NCBI GenBank assembly: GCA_028671895.1
Contig: JAPMAC010000207.1
Span: forward strand, 2,294,001-2,358,000
Direction of reading: 5' to 3'
Length of the DNA stretch: 64,000 nucleotides
From: Oenanthe sinensis
Lineage: Eukaryota; Streptophyta; Magnoliopsida; Apiales; Apiaceae
Part shown: positions 45,051 through 56,356 of the stretch, piece after piece
Position numbering within the stretch: the first letter of the stretch is position 1
How the letters are laid out: each line of letters starts with the position of its first letter
Notes under the pieces: generated by a model
Told to the model about the DNA's origin: nothing
Seen by the model: the letters and a program-made list of their open reading frames with translations, nothing else
Database searches by the model: none
Translations under genes and position numbers: made by a program

Positions 45051-45637
45051 TTACAAATTGCCATATCCCGTTGTGAATCCCTTGTTGTTATCTCCGAAGG
45101 TCACTATTGGGTCAGCTTTCTCAATCACATCTGATAGCAGGGCTTTATCACAAGTCATATGCCTAGAACAACCGATGTCGAGAATCCACACGACACACTT
45201 GTTCTTTACTATACCCTGTAACCACAGATTGATTCCTTCTTCTTTGGCACCCAAATTTGATTGGGTCCAAGAGGCTTAGATGATTTAACAGATTTAGCTG
45301 TAGAAATTTCCTTATCCTTGTCTTTCTCATCGACTGTGCCCTTGCCATTTGGTTTAGCCTTGACAAGTGTGTCTTTAGGCTTAGGGACATAGGCTTCCTT
45401 CCTAAACTTAGGAGGACTAGCAGTCTTTGCCCTAACATGCTTTTTATTCATGTTTACATCTGTATTAATGCAAGTGCTATATGATGCATTCATCAAGTTT
45501 ATGTATACAGACATGATGTTGAAAGTACATGGCATACATCCTACTTTTCCGCATGGTTGATGAGGGATAGACATGGAAGGCATATCAGACATACTAGGAA
45601 CTCTTTTTGGATCTTGATTTGTAACTTCAATCAACAA
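45051..45637 (-). pseudogene. Element A gag C-terminal remnant and protease
   Basis: The frame from 45637 includes NKKHVRAKTASPPKFRKEAY and a KSSKPLGPNQIWVPKK motif typical of the SIRE gag-protease junction. In another frame the protease VVWILDIGCSRHMTCDKALL continues with DPIVTFGDNNKGFTTGYGNL. The active site reads DIG where DSG/DTG is normal. Only about 400 bases separate the primer-binding site from the protease, so nearly all of gag has been deleted. Confidence 0.8.
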
Positions 45638-45651
45638 GCTCTGATACCAAT

Positions 45652-47023
45652 TGTTAGGTGCAAACTATCATAGGAGAGGGAGTTGAATACGATATAGGTA
45701 GTTTTTCGATTTGGTTCGTATTTATAGATCCGTTCTTGGTGAGCAATAAATAAAACAATTATGATTCTAAACAACAAGAACAATCTTCGGGAATATACTT
45801 TGTATTAGATAAACCCAAGGTTCTACACTCTCACACAGATGTATGAGCTACAATGAATCTCACAACAAGAAATAAATATGAGCTTTAAAGGCTGTGTGTA
45901 TTCTCGCTGACTTTCTCTAAGCTATATCTATTTGTGTGTGTTGTGTTCTGATTACATTCAAAATGAAAATACATTTTGTTTATATGTAGACTTTACAATA
46001 ACTGAAATACAGTTCTGAGTGTCGATTAATTCTTCTTTTGTGTTGACTTGAGTTGACCCTTGGATAATTCTCTATGTGTCGAAAAGTATTGCCTTATATA
46101 TTGTACTTAGAAAATAATCCAGTCTTGAGAGAAGTTGAAGTGTCAAATCCTAGCTTCCTGCATGCTTGCCTTAGCCATTTTGAAGTTATTTAACCATGTG
46201 TCAAATTCCTTTGACTTGTAGAGGTATGTGTCGACTTTGACATACTCTAGTAGTAGAATATTTTTGATCATCTAGAAGTGTATGTGTCGAATTATATACT
46301 CTATGTGTCGAATTCTTAATATTGTGGAATGCATGTGTCGAATTTCCTTCCTAGTATATACCTTAGATTATTTTTCATCCTTCAACTCATTCATGTGTCG
46401 ACTTCCACTACCTTGTATAAGTATGTGTCGAATTCTATCCTATGTAGATTGACTTAGAATCTTTTTGACATAACTAGTGGCTATGTGTTGAATTTCAACT
46501 CCTAGTATAAGTACTTAGAGTATTTTGACATCCTTAAAAGCCATGTGACGAATTCTTCTACCATGCACTACTTGACTTGAATTCTTTTGGCTTGCGAACT
46601 TGGCTTCTGTCAATTCTTCTTGCTTAATGAATATGTTAATCAAATTCTTTGTGCTGACACTTAGTGCACTAGTGTGGTTCATAAGTGACTAACACTTCAT
46701 TGAACTTCATATTCTCTATTAGAATAATTGACATGATTATTGTATTCCTTTATTGCTTTTGGTCTTCACTGAAATCTTTTGACACTGACTGCTTGATCTT
46801 TAATACTTTCTGAAACACTGAATCACTTATTCTTCACTAAGGCTTGATCATACTAATGCACTTCATTCAGTGATCTTCAATATTCCATCAAATATCTTGA
46901 TACATGTAGTTGCCTGATCTTCATTGTAGATTCCTGTGATTACAATAATATTATTTACCAGTCTTTTACTTTTAGTTGAGTTATAGATCCTCGATTACAT
47001 TATATGTTACATTATGCTTTACA
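45652..47023 (-). repeat. Element A 5' LTR with GTGTCGA array
   Basis: 1,372 bp, partner of 22578-23952, and several percent diverged from it. It begins TGTTAGGTGCAAAC and ends GCTTTACA on the plus strand. Exact GTGTCGA occurs about eight times between 46015 and 46440, and one-base variants continue to 46560. A good TG...CA boundary is kept here, unlike the other LTR. Confidence 0.9.
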
Positions 47024-47028
47024 CTATG

Positions 47029-47210
47029 GTACAAAATAAAGTTTAAGTTTCATAAACATTTGAATAATTATTTAGTTGTGATTCCCTATTTTATAACAAG
47101 AACCTCATTTTTGAGGTCACGATGAGTTTTCAAGTTTTTTGAATAAAGAAAATTTTGTTTATAATAAAATTTTGAGTCCCGAATATCTTGAAATCCTAGT
47201 TCCGCCACTG
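47029..47210. mobile_element. hAT-like element, right part
   Basis: Ends CCTAGTTCCGCCACTG at 47210, the inverted counterpart of CAGGGGAGGAACTAGG at 21798. See the left part at 21798-22572. Confidence 0.45.
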
Positions 47211-47697
47211 GTTAACTGGCTACCTATTGGAGTAGAAGCACCAACAGTACTTGATAGCCCATGATCCAAGTTGAGGCCCATTGCCCCCTGAGGCCCGATC
47301 CGTTGGGCACAACCCAAAAGACCAACACTAAAGTCCAAATATCCCAACAACATATATTTAGCTTTGGCAGCTTGCGATAACATAATTCTATTACTCAGTG
47401 GGGATGCCAGAGGCGGCACTATCCCAATTATGGAAAATTTCTCATCACTAGCTAATATACTTCTCTTTGTAATTTCAGAGGCAGAAAGAGTTAATGCACC
47501 TAAGACTCTATTGATGGGAATTCTACCGATGGAACTGAGAGCATTACTACTTGATAATGGGCGTAGGCTAGCCAGGTTACCTTGACCGATACCCGTTAGA
47601 CCAGTTTCAGATAGAGCAGGGGATGCTTTACGACCAGGAGAACGGGCAACCGCTTCTTCCTTGGTTGGAATAGATATACTTAACGGAGCTAAAGAAA
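47211..47697 (-). pseudogene. NOT3: NOT3 large exon fragment, third locus
   Basis: Minus strand from 47697: SIPTKEEAVARSPGRKASPA, LSETGLTGIGQGNLAS, SSNALSSIGRIPINRVLGAL, SASEITKRSILASDEKF, PPLASPLSNRIMLSQAAK. This is the same exon as 20925-21797 without the Harbinger-like MITE, so it shows the empty site. After QAAK the sequence (47211-47360) no longer follows NOT3 and resembles non-coding element sequence. The copy ends at 47697, where Copia E starts in the middle of the coding frame. Confidence 0.7.
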
Positions 47698-48097
47698 TGT
47701 AAAACTGTAGTGTGAAAGCGTACCTAATTCCATAGCTCTTAAATACAAATACGGTTAAGAGACTTGATTACGAATTATGGGACTTTATCTTCCACAGACT
47801 GGATTCGTCTCTAGCCATATCTCACTCGATGTGATGGGAATGGAGGAGTAGAGGTTGTGAATAGTTTTGGGGACCAAAACCCTATTGCATTCTTTATATA
47901 GTAGCCTAAATTACACCCCATTAATCCTAATAAAGCTTACTAAGGGTATTACATTATACATAGCCCATACCCAATAAGATATCTTTGGACTCTTTATTTT
48001 AGACCACTTAATTAGTCCAAACATAGAATAAATAATTAAATATAATTGTTTTAATTTATAAGCCCGTAATATATAGATTATTAAAAATAATCTAACA
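47698..48097 (-). repeat. Element E 3' LTR
   Basis: 400 bp bounded by TGT and ACA, with the polypurine tract directly to its right. It interrupts a NOT3 exon. Confidence 0.8.
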
Positions 48098-48579
48098 ATC
48101 TCCCACTTGGGCTACAAATTATTCCAAACAACAATTACATTCAACAACCATATGTGCGCACAAAATATATGTTTATTCTTTATAACATCTTTCTAAAACA
48201 ATCTGGTCCATCTCATATATAAATATAGAACCAATGCACCCTTTGTCACATTATCGTAACTTGATCATCAATGATCACCACACAAATATATTCAATGACA
48301 TAGATCAAGTATGGATGTGTAACTGGAAATTACATGCAATGCGATCTCAATCCTGCCTATTTCCAATTGATCTTTAATACCTTAGTGAGATCAAAATTTA
48401 TTCTTTCAATACTTATATCAAACAACAACTGAAAGATAACTCATTTAGAGAAACATAAAGAATAAATATAATAATAAATTTATTATGTAGAAAATTGAAA
48501 AATACATAATATATCATAGTAGTGTTGATAAAACCAAGTATCAAAAACAAAATAAACTCCACTAAAATTGAACATTCTT

Positions 48580-49500
48580 CAACGAGACAACACCCGTATG
48601 AGCAATATGCCGATGAAACACCTTAGGTGTCAAAGCTTTAGTTAGTGGGTCTCCTTGCATAAAGTTTGTTCATATGTGTTCAATAGACACTATTTAATTT
48701 TGCACTCTCTCTATAATAACTAGATATTTAATATTTATATGTTTAGAAGCTTCGGAGCTTACATTATTGTTCGAAAATTCAGTTGTTGAACGATTATCAC
48801 AGTATACTTTCAATGGTCTTTCAATTTTATCTACAACCCGCAATCCCGTGACAAAATTTTACAACCATATAATATGATTGGTTTTCTTATAACAACCTAT
48901 AAATTCTGCTTCCATGGTAGATTGAGCTATGAGTGACTGCTTAGCACTTTTCTAAGATATAGCTCCTCCAGCTAACATGAAAACATAACCAGAAGTAGAT
49001 TTTCTTGTATCGATGCAATCACCAAGATCAGAGTCAGAATAACCAATGATCTCAATTTTTTGATCTCCGATGAACGAGCATATAATCTTTTATTCCTTGC
49101 AAGTACCTCATAACCCGTTTGACTGCAATCCAATGATCCATTCCGGGATTACTCAAGTATCCACAATGAATGCCAAATCTGGCCGGGTACAAACTTGAGT
49201 GTACATAAGAGTCCCAATAGCCGAAGCATATGGAATGTTCTGCATCTCTTTTCTTTCGAGATCATTCTTGGGGAACTATTTCAGACTAATTTTTTCACCC
49301 TTAGCAATAGGAGTACTTAGTTGTGCACAATCTTTCATGCCAAACCTGATGAGTACCTTTTTGATATAGCTCTTTTGGGATAACCCAAGGATACCTCGAG
49401 AGCGATCTCGATGTATCTGAATTCCTAATACAAAAGAGATGTCACCAAGATCCTTCATCTCAAAACAATTTGATAGAAATCTCTTAGTTTAATGAAACAA
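48580..49500 (-). pseudogene. Element E RNase H and RT C-terminal part
   Basis: RNase H words AQSTMEAEFIGCYKKTN and MQGDPLTKALTPKVFHRH are readable with stops between them. Above them, 49276-49458 encodes MKDLGDISFVLGIQIHRDRS and YIKKVLIRFGMKDC, the RT connection region of Copia. Confidence 0.75.
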
Positions 49501-50058
49501 GCCTATATCATTACATTCCAATAGTATGTCATCGACATAAAGCACCAAAAATATAAATGTACTCCCACTGAACTTGTGATACATGCATTTTTCAATAACA
49601 TTGGACTCAAAACCGTATGAAATAATAGTTTGATGAAATTTACGATTCCATAGACGGGGAGCTTGCTTTACACCATAGATGAATCATTTAAGTTTACAAA
49701 CCATATACTTTGGATCATCTATTTCAAATTTTTCTGGTTGTGTCATGTATATGGTTTTATCAATGTCGCCATTGAGAAAAGCTATTTTAACATCCATTCT
49801 GTGAAGCTCTAAATCAAAATGAGCGATAAATGCCATTATTATCCTAAAAGAATCTTTCGATGATACTAGAGAGAAAGTTTCTTTATATTCAATACCTTCT
49901 CTTTGAGAATAGCCCTTTGCCACTAGACGTGCTTTATCTCTCTCGATATTGTCTTTAGAACCTATTTTGGTTCTAACTATCCATTTACAACCAATTGGTT
50001 TCACACCTTCAGGCAACTCGGCAAGGTCCCAAATGTCATTGACCTTCATGGATTTCAT
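49501..50058 (-). pseudogene. Element E reverse transcriptase core
   Basis: The frame 49684-50058 reads DIWDLAELPEGVKPIGCKWI, KARLVAKGYSQREGIEYKET and HRMDVKIAFLNGDIDKTIYM. The catalytic site FLVLYVDDILL is encoded near 49515-49545, after a stop. All core RT blocks are recognisable, including YVDD, but not in one frame. Confidence 0.85.
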
Positions 50059-50407
50059 CTCATCATTAATGGATTCAATCCACTTTTCACAATTAGCACT
50101 TCATTTGACTTGTTGGAAGTTGATAGGTTCATCTTCAATTAACCCTATGTCAAACTCATGCTCTTGAAGAAATAGAACATAATCATCTGGAATTGCACTC
50201 CTTCTTTCTCTAGTGGATCGCCTAAGTGCCACTTCTTGAGGTTGTTGAGTTTGCTCTTCTTAAGCATCATTTTGATTCTCAGTAGGAGGTGGTATAGGTA
50301 TATCCATATTATTGTCTTACACTACATGAGGCAAATAAATAGATTCTTCCTCAAAGATAACATCCCTAACTTTATCTCTCTCCTAAAACACAACATCCTC
50401 AAGGAAT

Positions 50408-51480
50408 TTAGCATTTCCCATTTCGAAAAAAAGACTTTGATAAAGGATCATAAAACATAAAATTCTTTATTCTTTCAGGATACCTAATAAAGTAGAAACT
50501 AACAATTCTTGAGTCTAGTTTATTTTCATGTGGCCTGTAAAGCCTTGCCTCAGCTAGACAACCCCAAATATGCAAATGCTTAATACTGAGTTTCTTCCTA
50601 GTCCATAGTTCATAAGGGATTTTGTCTACTACTTTGATAGGCACTCTTTTTAGTAGGTAGGTTGTAGTATTAAGTGCATCTCCACAGAGCCACTCTGGCA
50701 AAGAAGATTGACTAATCATACTTCTTACCATGTCCTTAAAAGTTCTATTTCGTCTCTCAGCAACACCATTCATGTGTGGTTGGCCAGACATTGCGTAATG
50801 TGGGATGAATCTGCATTCCTCTAGGAATTTAGCAAAAGGCCGGGGATGTTGTTCCCTAGTTCCGTCATACCGACCATAGTATTGACCACCACGTTCAAAT
50901 TTGACAACTTTAATTATCTCAGCAAGCTATTTTTCAAATTCATTTTTGAAGACCTTAAATACGTCCAAAGATTGTGACTTTTAATGAATTAAGTATAAGT
51001 ATCCATATCGAGAATAGTCATCTATAAAAGTGATAAAATACCGTTGACCATTCCAAGAAGCCATAGGGAATGGACCACATGTATCAATATGTATCAACTA
51101 TAAGATAACAGTACTCCATTGGCACTAAACTTCCTTTTGTTTGTCTATTTTCCCTTAATACATTCAACACATACATTAAGATCTTAATAATCAAGGGATT
51201 CAAGTATTCTATATGACACAAGCCTCTGTAGTCTCGCTTTGGATATATGACCTAAATGCTTATGCCACAATATAGAGTAATTCTCATTAGATAAATTTCT
51301 TTTTGTACCTCTTGATGTTATTTGCAAGGTTTCGTTAGATGAAGCAATTATATTCAACATATATAAGTTATCAATCAAAGAACCAGTCATAACTAGAGAA
51401 GAATTAAGAAAAAGACTGAATTTATTATCTCCAAATGAACAAGAGTAACCATATTTGTCCAAAACAGAAATATAAACCAA
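50408..51480 (-). pseudogene. Element E integrase and pre-integrase region
   Basis: 51184-51480 carries the GAG-pre-integrase block (YSILWHKHLGHISKARLQRL). 50408-50791 carries the integrase end, HMNGVAERRNRTFKDMVRSM, then LKRVPIKVVDKIPYELWTRK and HIWGCLAEARLY. The part between (50800-51180) has the core in shifted frames. Confidence 0.8.
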
Positions 51481-51739
51481 ATTCCGTCTAAAAGATGATA
51501 CTACATAAGTCTCTCTTAATTTAACAAAATGACTAGTTTCAAAAGATAATCTAAAAGTGCCAATGGCTTCAACTACAACTGCATTGCCATCACCTACATA
51601 GATGAATCATTCAACATCACTTGGTTTCCGGCCCCAAATGTAACCCTACGTATATAGAAACACTTGTATGAGTAGTAACACAAGAATTTACCCATCAAGT
51701 ATTACTAGGTACAGAAGCTAAATTAACTTCAAAATAGAC

Positions 51740-52422
51740 AAATGTGAAAAGTCTACCTTTCTCTATGTACCATGCGACATACTTGGGACATTCCTATTTT
51801 ATTTGCCCAGATATCTTATAAAAGAAGCATGTAACAGCTTGATCCTGAGTCTTTTGTTTTTTAGGATGTGACTTTTCCACTTCAATCTCTTTATCTTTAG
51901 TCCTTTTTCGGTAGTTAACCTTTGAGGTAGTTGCAATGTGAGCACTTTCAGTCTTTTCATGCTTCAATCTATCATCCTCGTGCACATAGTGTGAAATGAG
52001 CTCATTAAGAGTCCATTTGTCCTTCTGAGTATTATAACTCACTATAAACTATCCGTATTGTTCAGTACGAGAGATTAGTACCAAATGCACAAGCAAATCA
52101 TCAGACAGATCAAGCTTTAATGCCTTATGTTTTGAAGCAATATTAGACATTTCCATAATGTACTCCCGGATATTTCCTTTAGCTTTATACCTTATCTAAA
52201 CAAGATCGGCTAAAAGCTTACTTGTTTCAGCCTTTTCATTTTTTACAAAACACTTTTCAAGCTCATCAAGGATATCTTTCACAGATACCTCATTGGAGTC
52301 ATTAGACATACTGCCCCTGAATGCTGCGTTTTATCGTCATTAGACTTAAGCGATTAGAACGTTCCCATTTCTCAATGCTCAATTTGTCTATAGCATAACT
52401 TTTATCTGTAAGAGAAGCAGGT
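51740..52422 (-). pseudogene. Element E gag remnant
   Basis: Minus strand: DILDELEKCFVKNEKAETSK, NIREYIMEMSNIASKHKALK, DDLLVHLVLISRTEQYG and DKWTLNELISHYVHEDDRLK form a UBN2-type gag. A zinc knuckle follows, reading CFFYKISGQIK-stop-EC, with one cysteine and the histidine lost. The start of gag is cut off by Gypsy LTR F at 52422. Confidence 0.75.
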
Positions 52423-52912
52423 TGTGATATGGGCTAAAAATAAGCCCTAAAGACACAATTAATATAGAATTAATTAGACCTAGTTTGGTCCAAAAGGGAG
52501 GCCCATTTAATGAGGCTTGAAACCATAATTATTAAAAAAATTTGTAATTAGTTAATTAATTAAATATACAGCTAATTATTTATGTCCAACTAGAAGGAAA
52601 CTACTCCAAGGAGTATCCCCCAAGACACCTTAATCAACAAGGAAACATATTACTACATGGAAACTACTTCTATTACAAGAAGGATCCAGAATCCTTCAAG
52701 GAGGTACCTTGTCCGCCAAGGTTCCTAACCCTAATATGATTCTAAGACTACCCACGTTTATATAAAAGGCCTAACTCCTCATTCTTAGAACTATGTCTAG
52801 CTTGATTCTTGTGATGACAAAACTAAGCTACGAAACACAAGCGCAACCATTAAAGATCGAAAAGCTCTGACACATATCACAATTAGTACACCCTAGTTCT
52901 TAATCCATAACA
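52423..52912 (+). repeat. Gypsy element F 5' LTR
   Basis: 490 bp from TGTGATATGGGCT to CCATAACA. A TATA box TTTATATAAAAGG lies near 52757. Immediately after is a primer-binding site TGGCACCATCTATGGGA (52915-52931), the Tat/Athila-type Gypsy form. The left end lies inside element E's gag. Confidence 0.75.
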
Positions 52913-52945
52913 TTTGGCACCATCTATGGGAAGACAACATCAACC

Positions 52946-54020
52946 ATGGTAAGAACACGAAGAGTTGATGGAGACATCGTCCCTACCACATGAGACCCAA
53001 CTATTTTAATTCCTCTTGATGGAACTCAAACCACCGCTATTCATGCTGGAACTCAAGGCCCCAGCACTCAAAGGCTTGGCCCGGTCAGTGAAATCGTCAA
53101 TTCTACCAATCCCAAAGAAGTCGCACATAGATCTGACCCTCTGTCTCAAGTAACTCAAAATCCTTTTATTGCTACTCCTCCTCCTCATGTGCAAATCTCT
53201 ACTATTGTTATCCCTAGTAGCAGCGTTGTCGAACCTAGGCTTGGAATATCCCAAGCCTATCCCACTCCATACATCAGAGGGTTGGAATTCCCATAAAACT
53301 ATGGGCATAGAGAAGGAGTCCATGATTTTTCAGGACCATATTCGACTGATGTTGAAAGCCCTGAAGGCACTGATGTCAATCCTAGAAGAAGGAGGCTTGG
53401 CAAGGAACCTATGGAGAGTCGACATTCACAGTCCCGTAGGACATAGGAAGATAAAATCGCTTCTTATGAGGATAAACTCAAGGAGTTAAAGAAAAAGCCT
53501 GGGTCGACAGAAAATAAGGCTGACCTCGAGGCGTGAAGCCCCTGATGTCGTAGAGCTAGATGGAACCCCTCGAGAGAGGAGGAGGAGGGAAGCTCCAAGG
53601 GCTGATCCTACTAAGTTGCTACCACTTAGAGATCCTGACGATATAATACCACTTTTCACTGATGCAATCATGAAGGTTCATATCTCAATAAAGTTTAAGA
53701 TGCCCGCCATCAAAGCTTATGATGGAACGGGAGACCCTGCGAATCACGTAAGAAATTTCTCGAATACTTTGTTATTACAACCTATCAATGATGCGGTTAA
53801 GTGCAGGGCTTTCCCCTCAAACATTGGGAGGCATGACTCAACATTGGTATATCAGGTTACCTCCCAACTCTATTGGATCCTTCAAGGAACTCAGCAAAGC
53901 CTTTATAAGCCAGTTTATATACGGAAGAGTGCAAGAAAGAAACTCAGTTTCATTCATGAATTTGGAGAAAGGAAAGAACGAATCCCTAAGGGACTACTTG
54001 AATCTTTTTACTAAGGAAAC
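52946..54020 (+). pseudogene. Gypsy element F gag, interrupted
   Basis: From ATG at 52946 (MVRTRRVDGDIVPTT-stop) a proline/serine-rich N-terminal region leads to the conserved Ty3/Gypsy gag core (PF03732): FKMPAIKAYDGTGDPANHVR, then after a one-base frameshift near 53805 PQTLGGMTQHWYIRLPPNSI, GSFKELSKAFISQFI and ESLRDYLNLFTKE. At 54021 the frame is broken by LTR G. Stops at about 52991, 53296, 53445 and 53536. It would form the capsid; this copy is dead. Confidence 0.85.
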
Positions 54021-55232
54021 TGTTATTTCCCTTAAGTACAAGAAGTTTATAGAAGGGGGGTTGAATATAAACTTAATAATTATTTCAAATTCTTGCGGGT
54101 TTAATTTTGTTCAATAATAATGTTTGAGTGTTTGAAAGATTAAATAAAAAGAAAGAACTAGAAGAATTAAAAAGAAACTTGAAAACACATCTTTTAAAAT
54201 TACTAGTGGATTGGTTTTTCCACTAGTGAATATTTTTGCTTTCAATAGACCTTGGTCTTAGAACCAAGCTGCTTATAACATATAAAAACAGAACTATGAA
54301 AAGCACTACAAAATAATTCTTTATCTCTAATGTGCTATTCTTTTTCCACTCTTTTTTTTACTACAATGAACTGCTAAACTATATATAGCATCTCACTTCT
54401 ACTTACATTTTCCATCGACTGATAAAATGCATAAAATACATTTTACAATGTTTACATTAAAATAGAATGTAGTAACTTTCACAATCTTCATAGGCCTTTG
54501 CCTTATTCTGGACAAGTCTTTGTCTTGATCTTCTCCTTGAAGACTGTGTTCCCTTGAAAGTCTTCACAGTCTTGACATAACTGTCTTCCATTGATTTAGT
54601 CTCCTGTAAAGATCCCTTTAATTTGCCTTTAACTATTTTGGGAAGCTTTGATCAACTGATAAATATTGTGAAGCTTATCAGTTGAGTCTTCTTTGCTTAT
54701 TCATCGATGGATAAGTTATCCATTGATCAATTGATGTATCAATGGATGTTTGAGCATCCATCGATTCCATTATCTATTTATTGTTATTTATCCATTGATT
54801 GCCTTGATGCTTTTATCCGTTGATGGAGATCCATTGATTTGACTTTTGTTGACCTTTTATCCATCGGTTAATCATCCATATCCATTGACTCCTTTATCCA
54901 TTGATCAATTTATTTGAGAGAATTCTGACTTAGAATATTTACACTTTGCCAACTATTCTTCACATCCGTTGATGAGCTATCAATCGAAGCCAATAAATAT
55001 CAGTCGATTAGATGATCACATCCATCAACATATTACAATCAATTGATAACAAAAAGGAATTCTAAATCACTGTTACAATCTATTTTATCAGATGATTAAT
55101 AACTACAACTGATAAATGGTTCCCTAGTCAATGGATATTTATAGATCACATATCCATTGATCAGTTACAAAATTAAGATCAAAATTATAATTCTATGTAA
55201 TTTGTTATCATCATACAACATGATTCCTAACA
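54021..55232 (-). repeat. Element G LTR (SIRE-like) with ATCCATTGAT array
   Basis: 1,212 bp from TGTTATTTCCC to GATTCCTAACA. A polypurine-tract complement (ATCTGCCCATATTTAT) is on the right, so it is a minus-strand 3' LTR. Near its left end is AGAAGGGGGGTTGAATA, shared with the LTRs of elements A and D. Between about 54400 and 55170, TCCATTGAT, CCATCGAT, TCAACTGAT and close variants recur well over ten times. No partner LTR or duplicated GAAAC flank was found in the window. Confidence 0.75.
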
Positions 55233-55680
55233 ATCTGCCCATATTTATGAATATGAATAATAATCTTAAATCTAAGTTGATGATAACAAAAACCCTAAAC
55301 ATTTATCAATACATTGAGAATCATAAACTAACATAAAAAAAAAGAAATATGAGACTAGAGGTACCAATATCATGTGATTTCTGAGAAGAATTTTGATTGT
55401 CTTGACTTGTCTAGTTTTTTCTCTTCCTCTTGCTAGACTCAACCATCTCCCTTTTCTCATTCTACTCCATTTATCTGAACAATGATCCCTTTAGTATCTT
55501 CTCATCTTCAATACTATAGTTCATTTGACTTGCCAAGTAATTCAGCTCTAGATTTGGCAATTTCCTGATTTCCTTGCAAATATCAATGCATTTTTCCTTG
55601 CCATCCCTGTCTGTGTAGAACATCATGCAGAAAGGCTCATGTTGTTTCCAAGAAATCATATTTACATGGACATATCTTTA
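55233..55680 (-). pseudogene. Element G internal 3' tail, remnant of additional ORF
   Basis: The minus-strand frame 55471-55659 reads ISWKQHEPFCMMFYTDRDGK and LNYLASQMNYSIEDEKILKG. 55272-55460 follows in another phase. By position (just before the 3' LTR of a SIRE-like element) it should be the end of the additional ORF, with a lysine/arginine-rich tail. Sequence identity to element A's ORF tail is not evident by eye. Confidence 0.45.
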
Positions 55681-55854
55681 AAAGGTCATCATGCCATAAA
55701 GGTTTACAAAATGCATATGTTTCAAAAACACTTTCAAACTTATTAGTTGAAACTTTCAAATAGGTACCTAGACACTCTATACGCCTCATAATGTTATAAC
55801 TTAGAAAGGCTTAGCTATAATTGAGGAGGTCTATAGAAACTTTCTCAAATATTA
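55681..55854. other. Unassigned sequence between G remnant and tandem array
   Basis: No gene or element boundary is recognised. It may belong to element G or to the interrupted Gypsy F. Confidence 0.4.
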
Positions 55855-56045
55855 AGCCCCACGTAGTTGGGCACCACCATATCATAAGTCCTACGTAGCT
55901 GGGCACCACCATCTCATAAGCCCCACGCAGATAGGCATCATCTTATAAGCCCCACGAAGCTGGGCACCATCTTATAAGCCCCACGCAACTGGACACTGCC
56001 TTGCAAGTCCCATGAAGATGGGCAACATCTTATAAGATCCACCGA
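55855..56045. repeat. Minisatellite, ~35-40 bp x 5-6
   Basis: The unit ATAAGCCCCACGTAGCTGGGCACCACC (written in parts: ATAAGCCCCACG, AGCTGGGCACCA) is repeated five to six times with substitutions and length changes. Arrays like this occur in the non-coding 3' region of Tat/Athila Gypsy elements, so it may be part of element F. Confidence 0.85.
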
Positions 56046-56351
56046 GATCTACAAAATCCTTGAACAGAAACTGGAAACTTCCAAAAATTGCAACACTATG
56101 TCTTGAAGAATGTGTTCGCCAAGGTCCTGCTTGACTGAAAAGGCAACAATGAATATATAAACCTCACTATTCATGTCGCACATATACATCATACACATGA
56201 ACTACTTAATTTGTGCTGCTAATCTCTTTTTTCTATTTGTCTTACTAGCTCAGAAGCTTGAAATATCCACTCAGTAGCTCGCATAAACCCATGGAATTTT
56301 GTACTAGAGCTATCAAACATCTCGACAGGCTTAGGCATTAAACTGGAACAT
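56046..56351. other. Unassigned flank of element D
   Basis: No gene is supported. It ends in the GTTAA target of element D and resumes at 62331. Confidence 0.4.
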
Positions 56352-56356
56352 GTTAA

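Larger units (their letters stand above)
22578..47023 (-). mobile_element. Copia element A (SIRE-like), outermost level of a triple nest
   Basis: LTRs at 22578-23952 and 45652-47023 begin TGTTAGGT(C/G)CAAACTATC on the plus strand. CTATG flanks both outer ends (22573-22577, 47024-47028). The primer-binding site TGGTATCAGAGC (reverse complement at 45638-45649) and a polypurine tract (about 23953-23965) put the element on the minus strand. It spans 24,446 bp only because element B (13,640 bp) sits inside; without B it is about 10.8 kb. It keeps remnants of gag, protease, integrase, reverse transcriptase (RT) and RNase H, then a long spacer and an additional ORF 3' of pol, as in SIRE/Maximus elements. 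LTRs have diverged by several percent by eye. Confidence 0.9.
47698..52422 (-). mobile_element. Copia element E, 5'-truncated
   Basis: A 3' LTR of 400 bp (47698-48097, TGTAAAACTG to AATCTAACA) is followed by a polypurine tract (minus CCAAGTGGGAGAT). Remnants of RNase H, RT, integrase and gag follow in minus-strand order up to 52422, where Gypsy LTR F begins inside gag. No 5' LTR is visible in the window. The remainder may lie beyond F and its own insertions. Many stops; non-functional. Confidence 0.85.

Noticed and set aside
21790..47218. 8-bp target duplication for the hAT-like element around Copia A
   Set aside because: Flanks TCGGGGTC and GTTAACTG do not match. The element is called from its inverted ends only, at low confidence.
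53169..53489. 106-codon plus-strand frame over Gypsy F gag
   Set aside because: It is an alternative phase of the gag N-terminal region. The gag frame starting at 52946 matches family expectations and leads into the gag core.
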